Below, piece by piece: positions 1 to 5,981 of a stretch of 5,981 bases of DNA; position 1 is the first letter of the stretch, and the number at the start of each line of letters is the position of its first letter. The position numbers were made by a program, and so were the translations under genes. The DNA is from JBNJDJ01 sp051744845. Lineage in GTDB: Bacteria > Bacillota > Clostridia > Peptostreptococcales > Acidaminobacteraceae. Location: the NCBI GenBank assembly GCA_051744845.1, contig JBNJDJ010000090.1, positions 1-5,981 of the forward strand. The letters run 5' to 3'. Below the pieces are notes generated by a model. It was given only the letters and a program-made list of their open reading frames with translations. It was not told where the DNA came from and made no database searches.

Positions 1-3000
1 TTAAAGATGTTAGAAGTGAAAATCCTAATACTTTAGTTGTAGATAATGGGGATACAGTTCAAGGAACAATATTGACAGACGATTTATATAATTTAGAAAA
101 AATTGATGAGCCTAATCCAATTATAAATATTATGAATGAAATTGGATATGATGCTATGGTTTTAGGTAATCATGAATTTAATTTTGGACTAGATTTAATT
201 AAAAAGATAAGAAAAGAAGCTAATTTTCCTATATTAAGTGCAAATACTTATTATAAAGATGATGGCTCTAACTTTGTAGATAGTTATATTATAAAAGAAG
301 TTGAAGGCGTTAAAGTAGGTATTTTAGGTTTAACAGTACCATCAATTCCAAGATGGGATGGTCCAAAAGTTAAGCCTTTAGAATTTAAACATATGGCAAA
401 GGAAGCAAAAAAGTATTCTGAAAAGATGCGTGATGAAGGTGCAGATGTTATTTTTGTAGCAGCTCATGCTGGTTTAGAAACTAGACACGAATCAGATGGA
501 TCTGATGCTGCTAAACTTATAGCAGAACAAGCAGATGTAGATGCTTTATTAGTAGGTCACGATCATTCAAATGTAAATAAAATGATTGATGATACTTTAG
601 TACTTGAACCAAAAGCTAATTATGGTCACGCTGCAGAAGTTGCTAAGTTTGACTTAAGCTTAGAAAAAAACGATGGTAAATGGACAGTAGTTGATAAAAA
701 AGGTACAACTATTTCTATAAGTGATTATGAAGAAGATAAAGATTTAGATGAAATAGTTGAAAATTATCATGAAAATGTAATTGAATTTTTAAATGAACCT
801 ATTGGTAAAGCAGAAGGTACTTTCCATCCTGAAAGTGAAGTTCCAGGAATACCTACTGCACAAATTCAAGATACTCCAGTTATAGATTTAATTAACAATG
901 TACAGTTAAAGTACACAGATGCAGATGTTTCAGCAGCAGCTTTATTTAAGCCAAGTTCAAATATTGAAAAAGGCGATGTAACTTATGCAGATATTTTCAA
1001 TATCTATAAGTATCCAAATACTTTATATGCTGTTGAAATGACAGGAAAAGAATTGAAAGATTATATGGAATGGTCTGCTTCTTTCTTTAATACGCATAAA
1101 CCAGGTGACTTAACAATAAGCTTTGACCCTGAAATAAGAGGTTATAATTATGATATGTTCCAAGGCGTAGATTATGATATTGACATTTCTGAAAAGCCTG
1201 GAGATAGAATTAAGAATTTAACTATGGATGGTAAAAAAGTTACTGATGATCAAGTAATTAAAGTAGCTATTAATAATTATAGATTTGGTGGATTAACTTC
1301 TATGGGTATTATTTCAAATGAAGCTTATATGAAAAGTGATCCTAAATCATTAAGAAGTTATATAAAAGATTATATACAAGAAAAAGGTACAATTGAACCT
1401 ACTGTAGATAATAACTGGGAAATTATTGGTGCTGATTTAGATCATCCAATGAGAGATGAAGTTATTGAAAAAGTTAAAGAAGGCAAAATTGAAATACCTA
1501 CATCAGAAGATGGAAGAACTGCAAATGTAAAATCATTAAATATTTATGATTTAAAAGCAGAAGGTAAAATTGATTCAGAAGGTATGGAAAAAATAACTTT
1601 AGTTCATACTAATGATACTCATAGTAGAATTAAAGAAGGTAAATATGCTGGTATGGGCTTTGCAAAAATTTCAACAGTTATTAATCAATTAGAAAAAGAA
1701 AATCCAAATACTTTAATACTAGATGCTGGTGATGCTATGCATGGGCAAGTAATTGGTCAATTAAATGAAGGTAAAGCAGTTGTAGATGTTATGAATGCTA
1801 TTGGTTATGATGCAATGACTGCTGGTAACCATGACTTTAATTATGGTTATGACAGATTATTAGAATTAAATGAAATGACTAATTTCCCTATATTAGCTGC
1901 AAATGTATCTGGTCAAAAAATGAAAGATTATATGGTAAAAGCAGGAGATATGTTATATAAAATTGCTCAAAAAAATAATGTTGCTTTAGAAAAATTGATA
2001 AAGAATAATCCTCAAATTAATAACCCTGATTTGATTTTACCAGGCGATAAAATACATTTATCTAAAGGTGAATCTGCAAATTTAAATGATTATATAATAA
2101 AAGAAATAGCAGGTAAAAAAGTAGCTATATTTGGTTTAGCAACACCAGAGACTACTTGGAAAACTCATCCTAAAAATGTAGAAAATGTAGTATTCGAAAA
2201 ACCAATTCAAAAAGCTAAACAAATGGTAGATAAATTAGAAGGTAAAGCAGATGTTATTATTGCATTATCACACTTAGGAATTGACAAGTCAACTAAAGAT
2301 GAGTATAGATCTGATATATTAGCTCAAAAAGTAGATGGAATTGATATATTAGTTGATGGACATAGCCATGATGAAGTTAACAAAATGATTAATGATACAT
2401 TAATTGTACAAGCAGGGGAATATGATAAAAACTTAGGTATTGTTGATCTTTATATTGAAGGAAATGAACTTGTTCATAAAAATGCTAGATTATTAACTAA
2501 AGATGAAGTTTCTGATGTTAAGCAAGATCAAAAAATTCTAGATACAATTTCTGAGATTGAAAAAGAAAATGAAAAGATAACTTCTAAAGTTATTGGAAAA
2601 ACAGATAAAGTGTTAGATGGTAAAAGAGAAAATGTTAGAACTGGTCAAACTAACTTAGGTAATATGCTTGCAACTGCAATGATGGATAAAACAGATGCAG
2701 ATATTGCTTTAACTAATGGTGGAGGAATTAGAGCTTCTATCGACAAAGGCGAAATAACTAGAGGAGAAGTTATAACTGTACTTCCATTTGGAAATATTGT
2801 AGTTACTAAAGAATTAACTGGAAAACAGATTATAAGTGCATTAGAAAATGGTTTATCTGGCTATCCAGAAAATCACGGAGCTTTCCCTCATATAGCTGGT
2901 ATGGAAGTTAAATTTGATGGTTCAAAAGAAGCTGGAAATAGAGTTACAAATGTTATTATAAATGGTAAAAAGTTACAAGAAAATAAAAAATATAGTGTAG

Positions 3001-3194
3001 CAACTAATGATTTTATAGCTGCAGGTGGAGATGAATACACTATGTTTAAAGGAACTAAGACACTAGGTGAATACGGTGGATTAGATGAAATATTAGGTGA
3101 ATGGATAAGAGAAAATGGTACAAAAGGTGCTGAAATAGATGATAGAATTATTGAAGTATCTGAGCAAGTAAGCTTACTTTTATTAGCAGCTTAA
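1..3194 (+). CDS. YfkN-like bifunctional nucleotide phosphoesterase (2',3'-cyclic phosphodiesterase/3'-nucleotidase + 5'-nucleotidase) with nested LysM, 5' partial
   Basis: The frame is open from the left edge (first full codon at 3), giving 1063 visible residues; residue r begins at base 3r. The TTG at 72 is an internal Leu codon, because the metal-binding motif VVDNGDTVQGT (residues 12-22) lies before it. Half one lacks its N-terminal DxH motif and any signal peptide. It keeps D17, N56-H57, H155, H186 and H188, then a C-terminal domain (about 266-453) with the CpdB-like motifs YPNTL and NNYRFGG. Half two is complete: D538, H540, D577, N609-H610, H757, H787 and H789, followed by a 5'-nucleotidase C-terminal domain (about 863-1025). 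That domain carries R879, N905, R910, F929, F1004 and D1010, which match the substrate residues of CD73. A LysM domain sits at 643-686. Known relatives are extracytoplasmic and release phosphate and nucleosides from nucleotides. Bacillus subtilis YfkN has the same tandem order but a sortase signal, which is absent here. The fold and tandem order are certain; exact substrates are inferred. Confidence 0.93.
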   Translation, partial: KDVRSENPNTLVVDNGDTVQGTILTDDLYNLEKIDEPNPIINIMNEIGYDAMVLGNHEFNFGLDLIKKIRKEANFPILSANTYYKDDGSNFVDSYIIKEVEGVKVGILGLTVPSIPRWDGPKVKPLEFKHMAKEAKKYSEKMRDEGADVIFVAAHAGLETRHESDGSDAAKLIAEQADVDALLVGHDHSNVNKMIDDTLVLEPKANYGHAAEVAKFDLSLEKNDGKWTVVDKKGTTISISDYEEDKDLDEIVENYHENVIEFLNEPIGKAEGTFHPESEVPGIPTAQIQDTPVIDLINNVQLKYTDADVSAAALFKPSSNIEKGDVTYADIFNIYKYPNTLYAVEMTGKELKDYMEWSASFFNTHKPGDLTISFDPEIRGYNYDMFQGVDYDIDISEKPGDRIKNLTMDGKKVTDDQVIKVAINNYRFGGLTSMGIISNEAYMKSDPKSLRSYIKDYIQEKGTIEPTVDNNWEIIGADLDHPMRDEVIEKVKEGKIEIPTSEDGRTANVKSLNIYDLKAEGKIDSEGMEKITLVHTNDTHSRIKEGKYAGMGFAKISTVINQLEKENPNTLILDAGDAMHGQVIGQLNEGKAVVDVMNAIGYDAMTAGNHDFNYGYDRLLELNEMTNFPILAANVSGQKMKDYMVKAGDMLYKIAQKNNVALEKLIKNNPQINNPDLILPGDKIHLSKGESANLNDYIIKEIAGKKVAIFGLATPETTWKTHPKNVENVVFEKPIQKAKQMVDKLEGKADVIIALSHLGIDKSTKDEYRSDILAQKVDGIDILVDGHSHDEVNKMINDTLIVQAGEYDKNLGIVDLYIEGNELVHKNARLLTKDEVSDVKQDQKILDTISEIEKENEKITSKVIGKTDKVLDGKRENVRTGQTNLGNMLATAMMDKTDADIALTNGGGIRASIDKGEITRGEVITVLPFGNIVVTKELTGKQIISALENGLSGYPENHGAFPHIAGMEVKFDGSKEAGNRVTNVIINGKKLQENKKYSVATNDFIAAGGDEYTMFKGTKTLGEYGGLDEILGEWIRENGTKGAEIDDRIIEVSEQVSLLLLAA
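132..187 (+). repeat. Internal tandem-domain homology, copy 1 (GNHEF region)
   Basis: This 56-base stretch encodes MNEIGYDAMVLGNHEFNFG, the Asn-His metal and catalytic motif of the first phosphatase unit. It matches 1791-1846 at about 44 of 56 bases without gaps. It is the best-conserved part of the two-fold internal homology of the phosphoesterase gene and reflects an old domain duplication, not a recent repeat. Confidence 0.75.
1791..1846 (+). repeat. Internal tandem-domain homology, copy 2 (GNHDF region)
   Basis: This is the second-half counterpart of 132-187, encoding MNAIGYDAMTAGNHDFNYG. The pair could in principle recombine, but about 12 mismatches are spread along the 56 bases, so the halves are well diverged. 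Confidence 0.75.
1929..2060 (+). other. LysM domain nested in the second metallophosphatase domain
   Basis: Residues 643-686 of the phosphoesterase read as a full LysM module. It starts with YMVKAGDMLYKIAQKNNV, continues with LEKLIKNNPQI, and ends with NPDLILPGDKIHL, which matches the family pattern YxVKxGDTLxxIA...LxxxNP...NPDLIxPGxxIxI. LysM modules bind N-acetylglucosamine-containing glycans, mainly peptidoglycan. The module lies between the LAAN segment and the YIIKE segment of the catalytic domain. At the equivalent place in the first half of the same protein there are only 13 residues, against 62 here, so about 49 residues are extra. The likely role is holding the enzyme on the cell wall. 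That role is inferred, while the domain call rests on the sequence pattern. Confidence 0.88.
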
Positions 3195-3208
3195 TTAAAT
3201 AATTTATT

Positions 3209-3250
3209 AAATCCTTTTAAAGAATTATTCTTTAAAGGGATTTTTTTTTT
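3209..3250 (+). terminator. Rho-independent terminator of the phosphoesterase gene
   Basis: A 16-base left arm (3209-3224) pairs with the right arm (3228-3243) around a TTA loop. The only imperfection is one G-U pair. The arm runs into ten consecutive T residues (3241-3250). It begins 14 bases after the phosphoesterase stop codon and separates that gene from the transporter unit. Confidence 0.93.
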
Positions 3251-3255
3251 GCTTG

Positions 3256-3284
3256 TTGAAATAAATTCTTTTTTAAGATATGAT
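3256..3284 (+). promoter_or_regulatory. Predicted sigma-A-type promoter for the MATE-MBL unit
   Basis: A -35 box TTGAAA (3256-3261) and a -10 box TATGAT (3279-3284) are separated by exactly 17 bases. Each differs from the consensus at few positions (TTGACA, TATAAT). It lies just after the upstream terminator. Transcription would start near 3291, giving a leader of about 34 bases before the transporter ATG. That is too short for a riboswitch, and no operator-like dyad was seen. In AT-rich DNA such matches arise by chance, but placement and spacing favour a real promoter. Confidence 0.65.
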
Positions 3285-3324
3285 AAATATATTGATTTTA
3301 GTTTGATTTTAAAGAGGTATAAAT

Positions 3325-4698
3325 ATGTATTTAGATAAATTAAAAGAAGATATTTTTTATAAAAAGCTTTTTGCACTTAGTTTGCCAATTATATTCCAAA
3401 ACTTTATGACTACCGCTCTAGATCTAATGGATAGTGTTATGATTGGAGCAGTAGGTTCTATTGAACTTGCAGCAGTAGGTTTAGCTAATCAAATATATTT
3501 TTTATTATTTTTAGTTCTATTTGGAGTAAATAATGGTGTTGCAGTTTATATAGCTCAGTTTTGGGGAGACAATAATAAAAAAGATATTCACAAATCTGTA
3601 GGACTAGGTTTGTTGTCATCTTTTATTATAGCTTCAATATTTTTTGTGGTAGCTTTTTTCTTTTCACCATTAGTAATGGAATTATTAATTGACGACGCTA
3701 CAGTAATTGATTTAGGTGTAAAATATATGAAAATTATCTCATTTGCTTATATATTTACAGGTTTCTCATTTGCTTTAGGTGTATTTTCTAGATCAGTTGA
3801 AAAAGCAAGAATACCAGCTATAGTAAGTGGTATTTCAATTGTTATAAATATAATTATGAATTATATACTTATTTTTGGTAAATTTGGAATGCCGTCTTTA
3901 GGAGTTGAAGGGGCAGCTTATGGAACATTAATAGCTAGAGGAATTGAGTTTATCCTACTTTCTTCAATACTTTTGAAAAACGATAATGTTATAATTGGTA
4001 AATTTGAAGAAATGGTAAGTTTTGACTTTAAATTTAGTAAAAAAATATTTAAAAGAGCTTTTCCAGTAATTATAAATGAAACTCTTTGGGCTTTAGGTAC
4101 AATAGTGTATGTAGTTATGATTGGGCACATTGGTCCAGTATCAGTAGCCATTTTCCATATTAGTAATATAGTTTATAAATTCTTTAATATAATATTTATT
4201 GGATTTGCTAGTGCATGTCAGGTAATGGTTGGTAATAAAATAGGTGCTAAAAAAGAAAAACTAGCAGACGAGTATGCTTTTAAAATAGTAAAGATAGCAG
4301 AAGTTATTACTATTATTTTAGCAGCTATAATTTTTGTGGTTACTCCTTTAATTGTAAAAGTTTTTAGTTTAGAACCGGAAAATACTATTTTAGCAATCAA
4401 AAGTATTAGAGTTTTTATGTTTTACAGTATATTTAAAACATTTAATTTAATGATGATAGTAGGTGTACTAAGAGGCGGTGGAGATACAAAAGCTGCTATG
4501 ATGATTGAAATAGCTGGTGTATGGGGCATAGGAGTTCCAATGGCTTATATTGGTGCAGTTTGGCTATCACTTCCAGTACATTGGGTTATAGCTTTCATAT
4601 ATTGTGAAGAAATATTTAAAGCAATAATTGGTTTTAAAAGATTGATTAGTAAAAAATGGATTAATAATGTTACTTTAGAAGTTGCAGAAAAAATTTAA
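3325..4698 (+). CDS. MATE family multidrug/organic cation efflux transporter
   Basis: This is an inner-membrane antiporter of 457 residues, the usual length for the MATE family, which exports drugs and other organic compounds in exchange for Na+ or H+. About twelve hydrophobic segments are visible, near residues 14-36, 52-77, 93-115, 132-154, 161-184, 192-216, 250-272, 276-302, 320-346, 358-380, 390-414 and 417-440, in two six-helix halves. Family hallmarks are LSLPIIFQNFMTTALDLMDS at the N-terminus (18-37), SLGVEGAAYGT after helix 5 (191-201), and VLRGGGDTKAAM (381-392). The ATG at 3325 is supported by AAAGAGG (3311-3317), seven bases upstream. It is the first gene of a probable two-gene operon with the MBL-fold gene. 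The substrate and coupling ion cannot be read from the sequence. No defect was seen. Confidence 0.95.
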   Translation: MYLDKLKEDIFYKKLFALSLPIIFQNFMTTALDLMDSVMIGAVGSIELAAVGLANQIYFLLFLVLFGVNNGVAVYIAQFWGDNNKKDIHKSVGLGLLSSFIIASIFFVVAFFFSPLVMELLIDDATVIDLGVKYMKIISFAYIFTGFSFALGVFSRSVEKARIPAIVSGISIVINIIMNYILIFGKFGMPSLGVEGAAYGTLIARGIEFILLSSILLKNDNVIIGKFEEMVSFDFKFSKKIFKRAFPVIINETLWALGTIVYVVMIGHIGPVSVAIFHISNIVYKFFNIIFIGFASACQVMVGNKIGAKKEKLADEYAFKIVKIAEVITIILAAIIFVVTPLIVKVFSLEPENTILAIKSIRVFMFYSIFKTFNLMMIVGVLRGGGDTKAAMMIEIAGVWGIGVPMAYIGAVWLSLPVHWVIAFIYCEEIFKAIIGFKRLISKKWINNVTLEVAEKI

Positions 4699-4704
4699 GA
4701 AAAA

Positions 4705-4713
4705 AAAGGAGGT
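4705..4713 (+). promoter_or_regulatory. Strong Shine-Dalgarno site of the MBL-fold gene
   Basis: AAAGGAGGT is complementary to the 16S rRNA 3' end over its whole length and fixes the start at ATG 4717. The gap between GGAGG and the ATG is only four bases (TTAA), slightly short. No promoter or terminator lies in the 18 bases after the transporter stop, so the two genes are probably read from one transcript. Confidence 0.85.
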
Positions 4714-4716
4714 TAA

Positions 4717-5460
4717 ATGAAATTTAGAAAGCTTAAAGAAGGGGCTTATTTTTTAACTATTGAAAAAGATATAAGTAGTCTAGATGAAGAAATGTATTTT
4801 TATTTAAAAGTTTCAGATAAAAAAATAATTTTAACTGATACTCATTTAGGTAAAAAATCAATGGAACCTATAATTGATTTTATTAAGAAAAACAGCTGGG
4901 AAAATAAAGAAATCATAATATTTAATTCTCACTCTGATTGGGATCATATATGGGGAAATTGTGCTTTTAAAGATCCTAAAATTATTTCTCATAGATTATG
5001 TAAAGAAAGAATTGAAAAAGTAGGAGAAAATATTTTAAAACAAAAATCTTGTTATAAAATGGGAGAAGTTGAAATAGTTAAGCCTAATATTATTTTTAAT
5101 AATGAATATGAATTAAAGGATGAAAAAATAATATTAAAGCATACTCCTAGTCATACAAAAGATAGCGCTTGTCTTTATGATTATGATAAAAATATAATTT
5201 ATGTAGGGGATATTTTAGAAAAGCCAATACCTTTTATTAGAACAAAAGATTTAGATAAATATATTGAAGTTTTAAGATGGATTAAAAATTTAGAAGTAGA
5301 TAAAATAATAACTGCTCATTCTGGTATTGTAAAAAAAGAACTTGTTGATAAAACTATTGAATATATTAAAAATTTAAAATCAAATAAAGATATGATTTTT
5401 AAAGATGAACTAAAAAATAGCTATCATAAATCTAATTTGGAATTTTTACAAAAAAAATAA
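4717..5460 (+). CDS. Metallo-beta-lactamase-fold metallohydrolase, HxDxDH variant
   Basis: This is a cytosolic protein of 247 residues with no signal peptide or membrane segment. The MBL-fold metal motifs appear in order: HSDWDH (H72, D74, D76, H77) in NSHSDWDHIWGN, then TPSHTKDS (H146), VGD (D165) and TAHSG (H201). The first motif differs from the classic HxHxDH in having Asp at the second His position. The remaining ligands for a two-metal site are present, so it should be an active metal-dependent hydrolase. The fold covers beta-lactamases, glyoxalase II, lactonases and others, and the substrate cannot be assigned. There is no flavodiiron or RNase-specific extension; the C-terminal 30 or so residues are Lys-rich. 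It follows the MATE gene by 18 bases, suggesting co-expression. A joint role in detoxification is only an inference. Confidence 0.9.
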   Translation: MKFRKLKEGAYFLTIEKDISSLDEEMYFYLKVSDKKIILTDTHLGKKSMEPIIDFIKKNSWENKEIIIFNSHSDWDHIWGNCAFKDPKIISHRLCKERIEKVGENILKQKSCYKMGEVEIVKPNIIFNNEYELKDEKIILKHTPSHTKDSACLYDYDKNIIYVGDILEKPIPFIRTKDLDKYIEVLRWIKNLEVDKIITAHSGIVKKELVDKTIEYIKNLKSNKDMIFKDELKNSYHKSNLEFLQKK

Positions 5461-5487
5461 TTAGAATAGGAGAAAATCCTATTCTAA
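5448..5487 (-). terminator. Rho-independent terminator of the aldo/keto reductase gene, at a convergent junction
   Basis: Perfect 11-base arms, TTAGAATAGGA (5461-5471) and TCCTATTCTAA (5477-5487), enclose a five-base loop. Read on the minus strand, the hairpin is followed by TTATTTTTTTT (5460 down to 5450), a good U-tract. On the plus strand it is followed by TAAGTCTACT, with no T-run, so it looks directional. The stem contains the reductase stop codon (5479-5481), and the U-tract is antisense to the last Lys codons and stop of the MBL gene. Confidence 0.88.
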
Positions 5488-5981
5488 TAAGTCTACTACT
5501 TCTTTTAATCTCTCTATTATTTTAATATCTTGAGGACATTTAGGTTCGCATTTGCCACATTCTATACATTTTGATGCTAGTTTATTGTGTTTTCCCAAAA
5601 GAATGTTGTAATGAAACCTTGCACTTTCTACATCATCATACATAAAAGCATTGTTGTATTGATTAAATGCTTCTGGAATATCTATACCTACAGTACAAGG
5701 CATACAATAATTACATTTAGTACAATTAACTTTTATTTTTTCTTTATAGAAATTTCTGATTTTATCAATTGTTTCAAGTTCTTTTTTACTTAAACTATTT
5801 GGTTTAGTTTTAGAAGCAATTTCAATATTTTCATCTATATGATCAATTTTATTCATGCCACTTAATATTACACTTACTTCTTTCAAATTATAAATAAATT
5901 CTAAAGCTCTTTGTGCAGGAGATTTTTCACCTGGAAGACTATTCCAAATATCTTTAATATCTTCAGGTATATTTGTAACTA
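5479..5981 (-). CDS. Aldo/keto reductase with C-terminal 4Fe-4S ferredoxin-like domain, 5' partial
   Basis: The frame remains open to the right edge, giving 166 visible residues; the TTG at 5886-5884 is an internal Leu codon. Before it one reads KSPAQRALEFIYNLKEVSV, the end of the aldo/keto reductase barrel (typical ALxWLxxxPEVxVVLSGM), followed by ILSGMNKIDHIDENI. Next is a spacer helix region, then two Cys clusters. CTKCNYCMPC (C86, C89, C92, C95) is followed by TVGIDIPEAFNQYN. CIECGKCEPKCP (C138, C141, C144, C148) has the standard 4Fe-4S ferredoxin spacing. This order is diagnostic of the COG1453-type 'predicted oxidoreductase of the aldo/keto reductase family' found mainly in anaerobes. 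Members are thought to pass electrons between Fe-S clusters and a carbonyl substrate; the substrate is unknown. The catalytic Asp/Tyr/Lys/His part lies outside the window. It converges on the MBL gene with 18 bases between stop codons. Confidence 0.93.
   Translation of the reverse strand, partial: VTNIPEDIKDIWNSLPGEKSPAQRALEFIYNLKEVSVILSGMNKIDHIDENIEIASKTKPNSLSKKELETIDKIRNFYKEKIKVNCTKCNYCMPCTVGIDIPEAFNQYNNAFMYDDVESARFHYNILLGKHNKLASKCIECGKCEPKCPQDIKIIERLKEVVDLLE

Noticed and set aside
3292..3323. Second promoter-like pair, TTGATT (3292-3297) and TATAAA (3318-3323)
   Set aside because: The 20-base spacing is too wide, and the start site would fall inside the transporter coding region. The 3256-3284 pair is far better.
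3285..3324. Possible riboswitch or attenuator before the MATE gene
   Set aside because: The predicted leader is only about 34 bases and shows no stem-loop structure.
3195..3324. tRNA or small RNA gene in the longest intergenic gap
   Set aside because: The 130-base gap is accounted for by the terminator, promoter and ribosome site. There is no cloverleaf or CCA end.
3191..3376. Minus-strand open frame of 61 codons across the terminator and transporter leader
   Set aside because: It is antisense to a clear terminator, a promoter and the start of the MATE gene, has low-complexity Lys/Leu/Tyr composition, and resembles no family.
3918..4400. Two minus-strand open frames (3918-4151 and 4218-4400) inside the transporter gene
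   Set aside because: Both are shadows of the MATE coding sequence. Neither has a convincing ribosome site or protein motif.
5587..5793. Plus-strand open frame of 68 codons opposite the reductase gene
   Set aside because: It is antisense to the Cys-motif region of the reductase, has Phe/Ile-rich shadow composition, and no recognisable domain.
1..5981. Mobile element, defence system, CRISPR array or toxin-antitoxin module
   Set aside because: No transposase, integrase, spaced repeats, terminal inverted repeats or small paired genes were seen. All long frames belong to familiar chromosomal families.

Overview
The window is strongly AT-rich (about 30 % GC by eye), uses AT-rich codons (tta, aga, ata, gaa), and has purine-rich Shine-Dalgarno sites and short spacers. 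This suggests a low-GC Bacillota. The gene set, including an oxygen-sensitive type of Fe-S aldo/keto reductase, fits an anaerobic clostridial or Tissierellia-like species, but the genus cannot be named from this sequence. No tRNA, rRNA, CRISPR array, insertion sequence or phage gene was seen. The region reads as ordinary chromosomal DNA.

Layout. (1) Positions 1-3194, plus strand: the 3' part of a large surface or secreted nucleotide phosphoesterase of the YfkN type. It carries two tandem metallophosphatase + 5'-nucleotidase C-terminal units. The first half resembles 2',3'-cyclic-nucleotide 2'-phosphodiesterase/3'-nucleotidase (CpdB-like) and the second resembles 5'-nucleotidase (UshA/CD73-like). 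A LysM wall-binding domain is nested inside the second metallophosphatase domain. The gene begins upstream of the window. (2) Positions 3209-3250: a strong intrinsic terminator. (3) Positions 3256-3284: a good sigma-A-type promoter. It drives a two-gene unit made of a MATE-family efflux transporter (3325-4698) and, 18 bases later, a metallo-beta-lactamase-fold hydrolase (4717-5460). (4) Positions 5448-5487: a hairpin terminator that serves the convergent minus-strand gene. (5) Positions 5479-5981, minus strand: the C-terminal part of a ferredoxin-fused aldo/keto reductase (COG1453-like), whose start lies beyond the right edge.

How they work together. The phosphoesterase is expected outside the membrane, where it would release phosphate and nucleosides from nucleotides and cyclic nucleotides. 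The MATE pump and MBL hydrolase are probably co-transcribed; a joint role in detoxification is plausible but unproven. The aldo/keto reductase is a separate transcription unit.

No wholly new system is evident. The most noteworthy feature is the LysM domain spliced into the second catalytic domain, at a loop where the first half of the same protein has only a short linker. It is flanked by an imperfect in-frame direct repeat.
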